A DNA stretch of 64,000 nucleotides from Caprella mutica (taxonomy: Eukaryota; Arthropoda; Malacostraca; Amphipoda; Caprellidae). Shown here piece after piece: positions 1 through 10,810 of the stretch. Every line of letters begins with the position of its first letter. The stretch's first letter is position 1. A program made the translations under genes and the position numbers. The stretch lies in the NCBI GenBank assembly GCA_947561585.1, contig CANNZV010000875.1:62001-126000 (forward strand), given 5' to 3'. The notes beneath the pieces were generated by a model that ran no database searches, was not told the DNA's origin, and saw nothing but the letters and a program-made list of their open reading frames with translations.

Positions 1-512
1 TGTTGGAGGGCTCCCGCCACAGCTATTACTGATCCCCTGGGAATCGTATTTAGGACTTTCAACCTGCTACGACAGCCACCAATATATGCCTCCAAATTCA
101 CTAGCTGATTGGGCCGCTCCTGGGGGTCATCGATTGTACCCCGCCCTCGACACGCCACACAAACCCATCTTACTTTAACTGACGCCTGTGTCCTGGTCAG
201 TCCCAGACATGACATGTGTTCCAGACATGACACAACTAAACAAGGATAACTTACCAGCTAACTACAGAATAAAAAGGTTAAAAGAGATAAAAATCAAAAC
301 AAACTGACAATAAAAACAACATAAATAAAAGCACTAAAGAATGGCAGTAACGCTGCTAATTGCGCTGCATAAGGGATTAACAATTACAAAGTACAGTCAG
401 AGCCAGCAAAGTACAGTCACCGGTCACTCGACTGTGCTGACTAAGCGGATCACAGGTCTGACGCACGAGATAATTAACAGAGGTGTTTAATAACAACAAC
501 CTCCTCCCAACA
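1..512. repeat. Possible solo LTR or other terminal-repeat element
   Basis: The block is more GC-rich than its surroundings. It opens with TGTTGGAGGG and closes with CCTCCCAACA, giving the TG...CA ends and short imperfect inverted termini expected of an LTR. It contains no open reading frame of note. Because the window begins exactly at its first base, a target-site duplication cannot be tested. It could equally be the edge of another repeat. Confidence 0.25.
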
Positions 513-654
513 CTACTCAATAGATACTATAATTTTTTTTGTATCTATTTGCCTGCACTTTTAATTGACCAATAATTCTAGATTTGAAAGTATTCTTTTT
601 TATCCTCATCATTGGGAAAAAAATGTCACACTTTGGCTAATTGAAAAGTTTCCA

Positions 655-850
655 AGCTGGTAGATTGGCAGAGGTTCAAATGTCATCATGAACATTAAAT
701 GTCCAACAAGAGTAACTGATATAACACCTTGTGATATCTTCATATGGGGATCCATTAAGCGTAAAGTTTCAACCTAAAGAACAGAATCCGTCCAGCATTT
801 GTCGATATAACTTTTTAAAATGTTGTTTAACACCATGGTTTAAAGTGGAT
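655..850 (+). pseudogene. IS630/Tc1/mariner-type transposase fragment
   Basis: Around 706-770 the plus strand reads VTDITPCDIFIWGSIKRKV. This matches the conserved SPDLTPCDFFLWG block that carries the third catalytic acid of IS630-Tc1-mariner transposases. Stop codons follow directly and no upstream catalytic motif was found. It is therefore a short decayed 3' fragment. The family is judged from motif recognition only. Confidence 0.55.
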
Positions 851-2026
851 AACTACGATTGTACGCCATAAACATAAGTACCCATTTAGTTGCCTGTTCA
901 AATTAGTAACAGAGATCTGTTTAGCTTGCTTTTTCAACTACCTAGGGTGTAATTTATAGATAATGTGGAATCAAAACTGCTTAGAAGCCAAATGGTTCTA
1001 AAGTCGTTGGTTACTTGTTTATCTTAAGAGTCCACAAAAATTCCAACGACCTATGAGTGTAAGTGAGACGGTGTTTTTTACCTATATTTCTGAAACTGAT
1101 TAGACTTGATTTACAGTCGCCATGACAGCCTTTGAAAAGGAGCTGATCCAAACCTAGCGAAAGCATACATCTCGTTGAATAAAATTTTAATTTTCATGTA
1201 ATGTCTCTTTTCGCCTGCTTAGTAATGGGAAATCATTAGAACATACCTATTGTAAAATAAAGCTAATTTAAATAACATTTAATCATTGAAGAAATGTCAA
1301 AGCAAGAGAAAGAAACTTAGCATAATAACTGTTTAAGGCAATTTAGATAAAAACTTAAGAAGTACGACAATAGCCTTTAAGATTTACCTGCAAGCAAATT
1401 AGGCCACCAATGCTTAGTGTATTAAACCTTTTCCTAGTAAGCCATATGAATTAATATTGTAACTGAATAAAGAATCTAGCTATTAAGACGATAGTGTGTC
1501 ATTCTAATTTTTAGTCATTTTTTTTTTTTTTTTTTGAGAACGTGTCCCAAGTGTTTGTAACCCAGTGATCTATAATTATAACTTGTAAGTTGTCTAATCA
1601 CAAGACGGGTGACATCAATTTGAGGTAAAATATTTTTAGAGAATTTAATTCAGAAACAACTATTTTAGAAACTGAATAATTGTAAGAAAATTAAATGAAA
1701 TATCATAATTCGAAGTGAAATATTTAGAAAACATACACTTTGAATACTACTATAATAGAGGAAAATTGTTTCAAATAATATTTTAACGGAAAAATAATTT
1801 AGAAGTAAATATTTGGAATAAATTTTATTTGGGAAATATTTAAGGCATGAAAACATTTCAGGGCCACATATTATTATTTTTTTTTAGAAAAATGTTAATT
1901 TGGAAACGAATATCTTAGAAGAAAATATTGCGGAAACAAATAAAATAAAATAAAATAAAATCGAAACGGCGAAAATAATGTAAATTATTTTCCAGTACAA
2001 TATTTTCCAGATTTGTAGAATCTAGT
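850..2026. other. AT-rich non-coding DNA with degenerate short repeats
   Basis: No exon, RNA gene or convincing reading frame is visible. From about 1600 to 1990 there is a loose, irregular repetition of motifs like GAAATATTTAGAAA with poly-A/T tracts (poly-T at 1517-1535, AAAAT runs near 1942-1962). It reads as decayed repeat DNA within an intron or upstream of the LDLa exon array. Confidence 0.5.
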
Positions 2027-2896
2027 AATATATTTTGCGAACTTATATGCTCCGCCCACACGCCTCGCTAACCACCGCCTGCCTCGCTAACGACCGCCCA
2101 CTCTGACGTCATTAATCATTCAACTTTATTAGATACATTGTCGTGCCTTCTCTTTACATTTTGTTACTTTGGATATCTTATTATTGCATCTAAATAATTT
2201 GAGAATGCCTTATATTATTATTAAATAGGTTAATTATTGCAAACTATCTCTTCTTACATGATCTGCCAACATTATTCTTTTTCACCTTTCGTTATTTTTG
2301 CTTATCTCTGATAAGTTTATTCTCCATATGGCTATTAAAATTATAAGTATGTTATCAATTAAATTTACCCTACTACATTCTAGCCTACTAATATTGATTT
2401 ACGAAGTCAATTAATTGACTTTAATAAACACACCATAGCCTATCCATTATTGAAAAATGTTTATGTATTATTTACCAAGGTAGTTTTCTAACAAGCGAGC
2501 TACCAAAGAATTAATATTTCCTTAATACTGCAACAAGAGACCTAGTTAGGGAGCTACTAAAAAGTGACACCCTCCCTCCATCACGTTCAGCTAACAACTG
2601 AATGTGGGTTGTTCCCAACTTCTAAGAATGGGCGTGGCAATAAAGCTAAATAATTGCATTAAAGCTTGTGCAACTTCTTAAAATTATAATTGAAATAGAG
2701 GAAATTCAATGATTTTGCTTATAATATCATAAAAGTAACAAAAAACTCCGTTTAAATGATAATAGAAGTTCCTATTTGGTGATTGGTTTGATTATTTGAT
2801 GATGTAAGTCATGACGTCGTATGAATCAAGCTCTGTCATTGGATCTTAGAGGGATGGGCGGAGCGTCTCAGAAATATTGTACCGCAAAATATATTC
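2027..2896. repeat. Degenerate inverted-repeat element (CTCCGCCCA arms)
   Basis: The left arm (2027-2060) contains AATATATTTTGCG followed by GCTCCGCCCA. The right arm (2853-2896) contains the reverse complement, GGGCGGAGC followed by CGCAAAATATATT. The sequence between the arms is AT-rich and non-coding. The structure suggests an old non-autonomous DNA element. The superfamily is not assigned. Confidence 0.5.
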
Positions 2897-3334
2897 TTGG
2901 ATTATATTTTCTTGCATTCTCGCTTCCTGCCAAATCGTCGTTTCTAAAAAGTATTATCGGATAATGGGCAATTCCAAAATATTTTACCTAATTTAAAGTG
3001 TTTTCAAAATAGTTAACTGTGAATTATAATACTCTAATTTGATTGTTTAATAAAAATAATACTAATAATTAGTTTCTTCTGAAATAAAGTGTTGCCAAAT
3101 ATTTTATATCATATAAATGTACCTCAACTTGTTTTACCAATAATAATTTTCTCTCATTTTATGAATTTGTTAATTATACGTTTGCTAATCATTTTCCCCC
3201 TAATCTGTCGTTTCCAAATTATAACATTGTATTTTGCACTGTTTTCTTTAAATATTACTACAAAATAATGTTTTTATTTTGGTTATTTCTTTAATATCTT
3301 ACTCGTAATTGATCCCTCCCATCACAATCATTAA

Positions 3335-4319
3335 CATATCCTATACATACTAGGTTGACTGATGAAAGAAAAATCTAGATGATGAGCCTCTGAGAAAATT
3401 AAGTCATCTCAAACTGAAACCCCAGACGGAAATAATCAAAGTAAATTTATCAATAACTAGTAAACAATGTTCGTAGCCATTAACAGATAAATTACTTTTC
3501 AAATATCATAAGCAAATAAGAAACCCCTACTTACATAACATAGCCTTATAATTCCACAAACAACCTATTCATAGTTTTGCTGGAAACAAATTAACTGGCG
3601 ATAAATAAACAACAGGTTTATTATCTAAAAACAATACTAATGCCTGCCCGAGAAAATATATTGCAGGTTTGCTACAATGTATTTTACGATTTTGAATACT
3701 GGAATATCAAATATAACTCTGGTTGCTAAATTTTTCGAATAACAATCGAGTTTTTCATGGTTGGTTGAAATACTTAAGATTGCTTGATTTTTTTATTTGA
3801 GACCCTTGTACACAATGTACATATATGCTTCAAATTTCCAATGACAGGTGCGTCTGTGATCGGTAATTTAAAATGTGATGTTAATCATGTTATGAGGGCT
3901 GAGAAAACAATTATTACAGTGAATAATAAATTAATAATTTAGTCTTACGTTATATCAACTCCATTAACCTACTAGTTAGTTCGGATGAAACAGCTGTCAT
4001 GGAAAAATAATAATAAGTTTAATTCTGAACCGATTTGGATATAATCTTTCCTTGACATTTCTTTTCCATTTAATTTCGCACGATTACACAATAACAAGGG
4101 TGCTCATATCATGAGAAGCTATTCAAATATATTAGGTGTTTGTCAGAGCTCCCTCTTGAGTGATGTATGAGGGTCCCCGTCCACATAATAGTAATATCTA
4201 AGAAGCATATGTTTATCATCTTCGCTTTCTAAAATTGTTTAATTTTAAATGGGCAATGATTTTTTGTGTTTAACAAAAGATGTATAAATATAAACGGGAG
4301 GTTTTATGAAAAATATACC
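3335..4319 (+). repeat. Paralogous pre-C-exon intron block, copy 1
   Basis: This stretch matches 25420-26300 closely, for example GATGAAAGAAAAATCTAGAT then GATGAGCCTCTGAGAAAA, and the later CTTGTACACAATGTAC and GGTGCGTCTGTGATCG blocks. Weaker copies lie at 38930-39330 and 51640-52000, and its 3' part matches 62280-62440. In every case the block precedes a C-type LDLa exon. It therefore marks duplicated intron sequence belonging to the exon cassettes. Confidence 0.75.
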
Positions 4320-4321
4320 TA

Positions 4322-6730
4322 TAGGGTCAGACGGGGTATCACCACGCATACCATTTTTAAGGGGTATCACTACGCACCTCTTTTAATTTCAAAACCACTT
4401 GTTTTAGCCTAAATCTGATTTGACCATCATTTCAAACATCATGACGCACCATTATTCTATTAGTATCTCTAGAGCTAAGTGGCGATGTATGTGGTGCTGT
4501 CAAAACGAGCTGAAAAAGTTTGCGCTGGTGATTTTTTAATTCCCGCAAACTGTCCAATAACTCTAGAACCGAGATTTATAGGTTCATATCGTTTTAACAT
4601 GTTAACATAAACATTATCAGTTACATTATATTAATTTCTCAACTTCTCAGTTTTAACGGTTTCCCAACAACGACCGTGCGCAGTGATACCCCAGATATTT
4701 TATAGGTAGAGGGGTATCACTACGCATCATAGAACAAGACATAACACGCTGGGTGATACTCCCCGGGGAGAGCTGCGACTATGGCAAATTCGTCAGGGGC
4801 ACAGAAAGTGTAGCGAAAAAGCCAGATTACCACTTAGAGTTTGTTTCAATCATATCGGATCACTATTGAAGGAGTAGCGATGATTTCTCCAAAATTACCA
4901 ACACCAAGAACAATCAGGAGATGTTCTTGGGCTGAGCTTTGAGCTCCTAGCGGGTCGATACCGTAAATAACATCCATTTACACAAACATTTATAAAACAA
5001 AACAAACATTTATGTTTCAATACGGTTGTTCATTTTCATGTATAATACAAACAATCAAATATTTGGCAGCTCAGATTTGGCGACAAACTGACAACAGTAA
5101 ATTATCAAATCTGAGATATCACAACATTTTCGCACCCAATCCGAAAATTGTGCAAAATCCTAATAATTGCATGCATCCAACCCTGAGAATTGCACCCTAT
5201 CTGAAGAAAACTGCACACAATCCTTACACTGGTCCTAATCTTTAATCTCTTCCCAATCCCGAAAAATTACTACCAAATCCAGGAAGAAGAATGAACATGT
5301 CAATACAAAATTAATTTTTTAGATTATTGAAAAATTTAATTTTCAAAATTTTACTTTCAAGAAAAATTGTAGTAAATACATCAGGTTACCAATTGAAGCT
5401 TGTTTCAAGCAAATCAATCATTATTGAAGGAGAAGAATCAATTTTAGTGCTACCATCAGAGAAGGTTCCAAGTCCATGCAAAATTCTAATTTTTGACCAT
5501 TAAAATTAAATTTTTCAAAATTATATTATCTAATAATGATAGTAAATACACCAGGCTACATATTAAAGCTTGTTTCAATCAAATCGATTCATTATTGAGG
5601 AAGAAGAAGCAATATCATAGACAAAATCGGAAAAAATACCAGTCTATACGATTATATTTCATCAAATTTTGACATTTAAAATTATTATTTTGATTTTTCA
5701 TTCTGTGGAAAGTGTAGAAAATAAGTCAGGCTATCTTTAAAAAATTGTTTCAATCAAATCGGTTGACTATTGAAGGAGTAGTGACGATTCTCCCAAAATT
5801 CTTAACAACAACAACAACAATCAGGGGGTGTTCTTAGGCTGCGCTCCTAGCGAGTCGCAGCAAAAACATTATTGGATGTAAATGAATATATGCATTACGA
5901 GTTTTAAGCTCTCAATAAAGGCATAAATATTGAATAAGATGTTATTAATAATTATACTAATAATACTATTGATTAACAATAAACTTACGATCGTAGTAGC
6001 TATGCTACTTGATGTGGGGGTATTAAGATAGGGAGAGGGGGTATTCAGGTGGGGGTGAGAGGTTATTGAATCAAAATATTGATTAACAATAAACTTACGA
6101 TCGTATTACATTACGGGATATAAGTAGTTATTTAGCTATGCAAGATTTAAGTGTTAAATTTGTTGCAGATTCATTGAACATGTGTCTAAAAAGTAAGGGA
6201 CAATTAAATTGGAGAGAGGGCATGTAGAGAGGGAAACACAGACATTTAGATGTGGAAGAGGGGGGTTTTGATGGGGAAGAGGAGAAATAGATGGGTGAGA
6301 GGGTGATTCAGATGGTGAAAAGAAGGATTTAAATTGGAAGAGAGGGAGATTTCGATGAGAGGATGATTTAGATGTGAGGAAATGGGGTTTTAGATGGGAA
6401 GAGAGGGGAATTTAGATGGGAGAAGAGGGATATTTAGATGGGTATAGAAGTGGGTTTAGATAGGGGGTGGGAGGGTTTTACAATAATTATTGGGAGAAGA
6501 GAGATTTAGGTGGGGCAGATAAGTGCTGTATTTATGCAATGCGCATTAATACCCTTTCATGTGCGCAGTGATACCCCGATACAGTCACTAAAAGTTGCGC
6601 TCAAAAAATTGTCAATAAGTATTTCATTTATATAGGTATTATTTTGAAAAAGAGTTTCCTTAGTACATTCAGTTTTTGAGTAAATACAGAGTTTGCGGAG
6701 TTGTGCGCGGTGATCCCCCGTCCGACCCTA
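4322..6730. mobile_element. 2.4 kb DNA element with GGGTCAGACGGGG termini
   Basis: The left end reads TA|GGGTCAGACGGGGTATCACC and the right end is its imperfect reverse complement, CGTCCGACCC|TA, so TA is the apparent target duplication. The motif GTGCGCAGTGATACCCC or its complement recurs inside both ends (about 4355, 4675, 4710, 6553, 6703). Internal units of about 170-180 bp repeat near 4850, 5400, 5570 and 5745, and 6200-6480 is a purine-rich tandem repeat (TTAGATGGGAGAGAGGG-like). No transposase is recognisable; the 77-codon frame at 5012 is not convincing. Cassette 6 supplies a matching unoccupied site near 62430. Confidence 0.7.
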
Positions 6731-6829
6731 TCGAAAAGTCGATATGTTAAGATTTTATAAAAGTTCCCAGCGTTTAGATCCGTGAGTAAATTTCCGATAT
6801 TTAGGTTAGTATAATCAAATAACAATAAT

Positions 6830-6891
6830 TGTACCAATGAACGTAAAAGTATTCCATCCAGCTCTAGATGTAATGGATACCTGTGTTGCGG
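6830..6891 (+). pseudogene. Broken LDLa exon C of cassette 1, 5' fragment
   Basis: The sequence reads as the middle of a C-type LDLa module (ERKSIPSSSRCNGY), nearly identical to the exon at 26415. Compared with 62520-62660, about 115 bp are missing, removing the splice acceptor and the first third of the exon. The second-last retained cysteine codon has become AGT (Cys to Ser). The exon is then interrupted at 6892 by a 3.3 kb insertion; the remainder lies at 10216-10245. It cannot be a functional exon. Confidence 0.85.
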
Positions 6892-8790
6892 GGGTAACAT
6901 GTATATTTCACTCCGGTAAATTCCACCCTGGTATATTCCACCCTAGGTATATTCCACCTCGATGAGTTTATACCCACATTACGGGTTAGGTTTGGTTAGT
7001 TATTAATATTAATCATTTATTAATATTTATATAATACTAGGTAACTTATATTTTTTCATTAAACAAAATTAAACCTTTTGTTGATCAATCACAAGCTGTT
7101 TATTTTTCACTACAAATGTGATAGAACAGCAGAAGAAAAGGTTGTGTTAAAGCTCTTTATCATTTTGAGGTATATATATTTTAATTTACAAGCTGATTTT
7201 CTCCACCATCGCCATTTAAACAGCGTAATTACTATAAGATGATGTCATATAGTATTTCTTGTTATTTCAATTTTATTTTGAATTTGGTATTTTGACTTGG
7301 TGTCAAAGTGGTTTAGAATGACTTTCACCGAAGATTTTTTTTTCTACACCAGGTGTATTTTACAGGGTTTTTTTCTGGAGGCTTTTTATAGGGAGAAGGA
7401 AATTATTGCAAACGATTTTAAGACTGGGGGGATTATTGCCTTTTTTAAATGGAGAAATCTTGACCACGGGAGTTTTTGTCCTATAATTCAAAACAGTAAC
7501 ATTTTAGCAAAAAGCGAACCCCTCCATACCTCTTTTTTTCTTTTTACCATTGTTGTAAGAGCATATACTGCAATTTCATGTAAAAAAGGAATTAATATAA
7601 ACATGCTCAATAGTTATATTGTGAAATAAACCCCCATATTATGAAAATGTCTATTTGAGTCTCTGAAGATTTCAATTGACTTGAGCTACCTCTAAATATT
7701 GTCCAAATAAATATTTTCCAAAGTTATTTCTTCATGGCTACAGAGTATTTGAAATCTTTAACTTTTATTTTCACCCAAATGAGCATTGAAACAGGGTTGA
7801 AATAAATTTACCAGGGTGGAATATGGTGACAGAAATTTTGCCCGGCGGAATGTTCACCGTGGATTATATATTTCTAGTTTTAAATTGGTAAATTGTAAAT
7901 TAAAAGCTTAAAATGAGAGATGAAATTTACATAAATATGAATTAATTTATTCTAACTTTAACATATTGTACAATAACAAGTTTTATTTAACTAATGTTAA
8001 ATAGCCACGAAATTGAAAATAAAATGAATTCGGATTTACTGAAATTAATTACAGAACATCTTATAAATTTGACTGTAATAAATTTTGGCAGTAGTTTAGT
8101 TTTAGAAAATACTATACAGTTTGCTATTTTCAAAATATTGTAACTTATTTTTTAACTGGTTTTTGCAATTCACTTACGGCTTCCTTCGCCTAGTACTTTG
8201 TGACGAACTATGACTTATCACTTATATATTAATAAGTTAATATGTTTAATAATTTTATCAATAATTTCATAGTTTTCAATCTTACGTTTAGTATTTAATA
8301 TTTTCATAATAATGATATCTTTTCTACGTGAACTTTTTATTATCGACCCCATTGTGAAAGGGATATGAGAATAGCTGTTCTAAATTGAGCAAACTTCAGG
8401 AATCAGCTGATTATAAATGAAAGGCTTCGTCCAACTTTTTGAAGTCGTATAACAAAGATCAATTTGTTAAGAACCACTGATACCTTCTATTGTTACCTAC
8501 CTGCAGTAATCATGAATACCATTTATAATAACTGTTAAATTGCAACGATTATATAGTTTGTTTCTTAAATTATCGAAAATGTTGAATTATTGTTAGTAAG
8601 GTTATCTTTAATATGTGAATTCTACCAGACTGTCAGAATATATGTATAACAGTTGAAATAACAGATGTTTTTTAATGATTATAAGTAAATTCTAATTCAT
8701 TTTATTTTCAATTTCGTGGAAATTTAACATTAGTTAAATAAAACTTGTTATAGTACAATATGTTAAAGTTACATTGAATTGATTCATATA

Positions 8791-9996
8791 TACAGGGTGG
8801 GGCGTAAGTTTGGAAGCAAATGAAAGTGCATATTATAATCCAACGAAAAATATATTTAATAATTTACAGTTATGTATTATTACATAAGGGTTTTAAGAAT
8901 TCAAAAATCATAAATTTATTCAAAATGTCCCCCCTTGTTTTTAATAACAGCCTCAAATCTCCTCCGAACTCCTCCTACTGCGGAACGCAACTGTTCTTGT
9001 GAAATTTCCTTCCAAGATCTCTGGAGCGAACGCTTTAAATCATCCACACTGGACCATACCGAAAAGTCCATAGGATTAACATCTGGGGAGCAGGGAGGCC
9101 ACATTTCTTTGGACCAAAACCGTGGAAGATGGTCATGGCACCAGTTTTGAGTGACATTTGCAGTATGTGAAGTCGCGCCGTCTTGCTGAAATGTCCATAG
9201 AGTGTCATTACAAAAGTGATCCTTAGCTGACTCCAACATTGGCGTCAAAATATTCTCAATATAACATTTAGCATTGATTTTGGCGCCTTGTTCCACAAAA
9301 ATTAAAGGAGATCTCCAAGTTTCTGAAACTGCAGCCCAGACCATTACTGAAGCAGGTTTCATGGTTCTGTGGACAGTTTTTTGGTTGTATGGGATGTCTT
9401 TTGCATTTTTAATTTTTTTTTGTCAGACCAAACAATTTCACCAGCCGTGCCAGACTTCAATTCTCTCAGAAGTGCTTTGCTTCTCTCCAATCTATTTTTC
9501 TTTACAGCTTCTGACAGAGTCTGTCTCTTTTGGAGGGTGAAACAGGACATCTTTAGGTCTTCTTTGACAACTCTTCTCATTGTTCTGGGACTCACATTAG
9601 CTGTTTTGGCTAACAATCGTATTGACCTTTTCGGGTTCCTCCTGATCTTCTCTCGGGCACATTTTATCAGTTGTTTGGTGCGTCTACCACTTCTTGGACG
9701 ATCAGTCAAGTCTCCTCTCTCATTAAAACGCTTCACACACTTCCAAACAGTCGATTTCGCTATTGAGAGGGTCTTTGAAATGACGGAATCTGACTTCCTG
9801 GCACGGTGTAGAGCAATAATGGCTTCTCTTTTGTCTGATATTTTTGAATTGACTAAATTTTTGTAAAAATAACACTGCCACGTCATAATGTAGTGTCTCT
9901 ACTATAGTTCAAACCCTATCACCTACTTAGGAACTTATTTTTAAGAATTATATTAATGTTTGAAAAATTGCTTCCAAACTTACGCCCCACCCTGTA
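8791..9996 (-). mobile_element. maT-type (DD37D) mariner element
   Basis: The 1.2 kb element has perfect inverted termini of at least 26 bp beginning CAGGGTGGGGCGTAAG and is flanked by TA on both sides (8791-8792, 9995-9996). The transposase lies on the minus strand and fills most of the element. Spacing between the second and third catalytic aspartates is 37 residues, which is diagnostic of the maT branch of IS630-Tc1-mariner. Near-perfect termini imply a young insertion. It sits inside the right arm of another element. Confidence 0.93.
8916..9886 (-). pseudogene. maT transposase, one frameshift
   Basis: The protein would cut and paste the surrounding mariner. The N-terminal frame (9359-9886, 175 codons) has a helix-turn-helix DNA-binding region and the first catalytic aspartate in VWSDKK. 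The C-terminal frame (8916-9362, 148 codons) starts just after the break, with MVWAAVSE, then the second aspartate in QQDGATSHTA and the third in SPDVNPMDFSVW (DD37D). The two frames are offset by one base, and the shift maps to the poly-T run at about 9413-9421 (poly-A in the sense strand), where a single base has been lost. Otherwise the reading frame is intact. A sequencing error in the homopolymer is the alternative explanation. Confidence 0.92.
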
Positions 9997-10215
9997 TGTA
10001 AATTGCATCTCACATTTTAAAATTTTAATTCACAATTTAAAAATTTGAAAATAGAAATATATAATCCACGGGGAACATTCCGCCGGGCAAAAATCCACCT
10101 GGCAAAATTCCATCCTGGAAAAATTCCGCCGGGCAATATTCCGCCTGGAAAAAATCTGTCGGACAAAAGTCCTAGATCTGTGGAATATATACCGGGGTGG
10201 AATATACCTAGAACC

Positions 10216-10245
10216 GTTGCGGTGACAATAGTGATGGTAATAACT
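10216..10245 (+). pseudogene. Broken LDLa exon C of cassette 1, 3' fragment
   Basis: The sequence reads RCGDNSDGNN, the C-terminal acidic end of a C-type LDLa module, and continues the fragment interrupted at 6891. The SDE glutamate is replaced by glycine (GGT). At the position of the donor the bases are TTCGGT instead of GTAAGT, so the splice site is lost as well. With the upstream deletion and insertion this exon is dead in three independent ways. Confidence 0.8.
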
Positions 10246-10314
10246 TTCGGTATGATTTACAAATAATTCAGTCTATGTCATGGTCGAAAACTGTGATCGA
10301 ATTAAGAAGTCACT

Positions 10315-10416
10315 AAAGTTAAATACTGACGTTGAATACTGGAATCATAAAGTTAAATACTGACGTTGAATACTGGAATCATAAAGTTAAATACTGACGT
10401 TGAATACTGGAATCAT
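10315..10416 (+). repeat. 34 bp unit, three perfect tandem copies
   Basis: The unit begins AAAGTTAAATACTGACGTTG and ends GGAATCAT. A single related copy occurs at the equivalent intron position in cassette 2 (about 26690) and cassette 5 (about 52410). The triplication is therefore specific to the C-A intron of cassette 1. Confidence 0.9.
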
Positions 10417-10596
10417 AGGAATAAACTGAAAAATTACTGCTGTCACATTCTGAAATCACTGAAATCGACTTTTAACATTGTCAAGAATATTTTCCTCTCA
10501 CAAGAATGTTCAACTAATAATTGAACTAAATTTGTTACTTTTTCTATTATTATACTACAATTTACTTCGACTGATAATTTTTCTTTCTCTGTTCAG

Positions 10597-10710
10597 GTGA
10601 CGAGTGTGTTGGAGCCGCTTTCTACTGCCTTGATGCGCGTAAATGCATTGCATCCAATTACAAATGTAATGGAGGCAACGACTGCGGCGACTGGAGTGAT
10701 GAAAGAGACT
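10597..10710 (+). CDS. LDLa module exon A, cassette 1
   Basis: The exon is 114 bp, with a pyrimidine-rich acceptor ending TTCAG and donor GTAAGT at 10711. Read from the second base of a split codon it gives 38 residues with the LDLa pattern: cysteines in ECVG, FYCL, RKCI, YKCN and NDCG, the sixth completed across the intron. The ending [10 protein letters not shown] carries the calcium-cage acids typical of the family. LDLa modules are about 40-residue extracellular ligand-binding domains folded around one calcium ion. The CDG aspartate is asparagine here (KCNGG). It belongs to a multi-exon gene running left to right; the cassette's C exon upstream is dead, so splicing from elsewhere is required. 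The parent gene cannot be identified. Confidence 0.9.
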
Positions 10711-10805
10711 GTAAGTGTAATGAGACAGACAAATGTGATGAGAGAGACATTAAGTACGTTGAGAAAGACTATAAATGTTATGACAGAGACTGTAAGTGTG
10801 GTAAG
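10711..10805 (+). repeat. Donor-site array after exon A1, left part
   Basis: About five imperfect 18-21 bp units follow the donor, each resembling GAGAGACTGTAAGTGTGATG, that is, a copy of the exon end plus its 5' splice site. Further units lie at 13951-13984 and 21803-21892. Compared with cassette 5, one array has been split into three by insertions. Confidence 0.8.
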
Positions 10806-10810
10806 ATGGT

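Larger units (their letters stand above)
7840..10115. mobile_element. Long-inverted-repeat element copy 1, carrying a mariner
   Basis: The arms starting at TTTTGCCCGGCGGAA (about 7845) and ending at TTCCGCCGGGC (about 10090) are reverse complements over hundreds of bases. For example the block at 7930-8050 recurs inverted at 8690-8790, and 7860-7930 recurs inverted at 10000-10075. The right arm is split by the mariner at 8791. A second copy without the mariner lies at 47105-48165 and its inner part matches this one in inverted order. No coding capacity is seen apart from the mariner. Confidence 0.75.
6892..10215. mobile_element. 3.3 kb composite insertion inside a dead LDLa exon
   Basis: The heptamer GTTGCGG occurs on both flanks (6885-6891 and 10216-10222), consistent with a 7 bp target-site duplication in exon sequence. 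The ends carry inverted short repeats: GGTATATTCCACCC on the left (6906-6958) and GGGGTGGAATATACC on the right (10170-10210). Inside lie a long-inverted-repeat element (7840-10115) and, within that, a mariner. The stretch 6960-7830 holds a 110-codon frame at 7297-7629 with no recognisable motif; I treat it as non-coding. Confidence 0.65.

Noticed and set aside
7297..7629. 110-codon frame inside the insertion in the dead C1 exon
   Set aside because: No motif, AT-driven composition (Phe, Ile, Lys) and no second copy within the window to test conservation.
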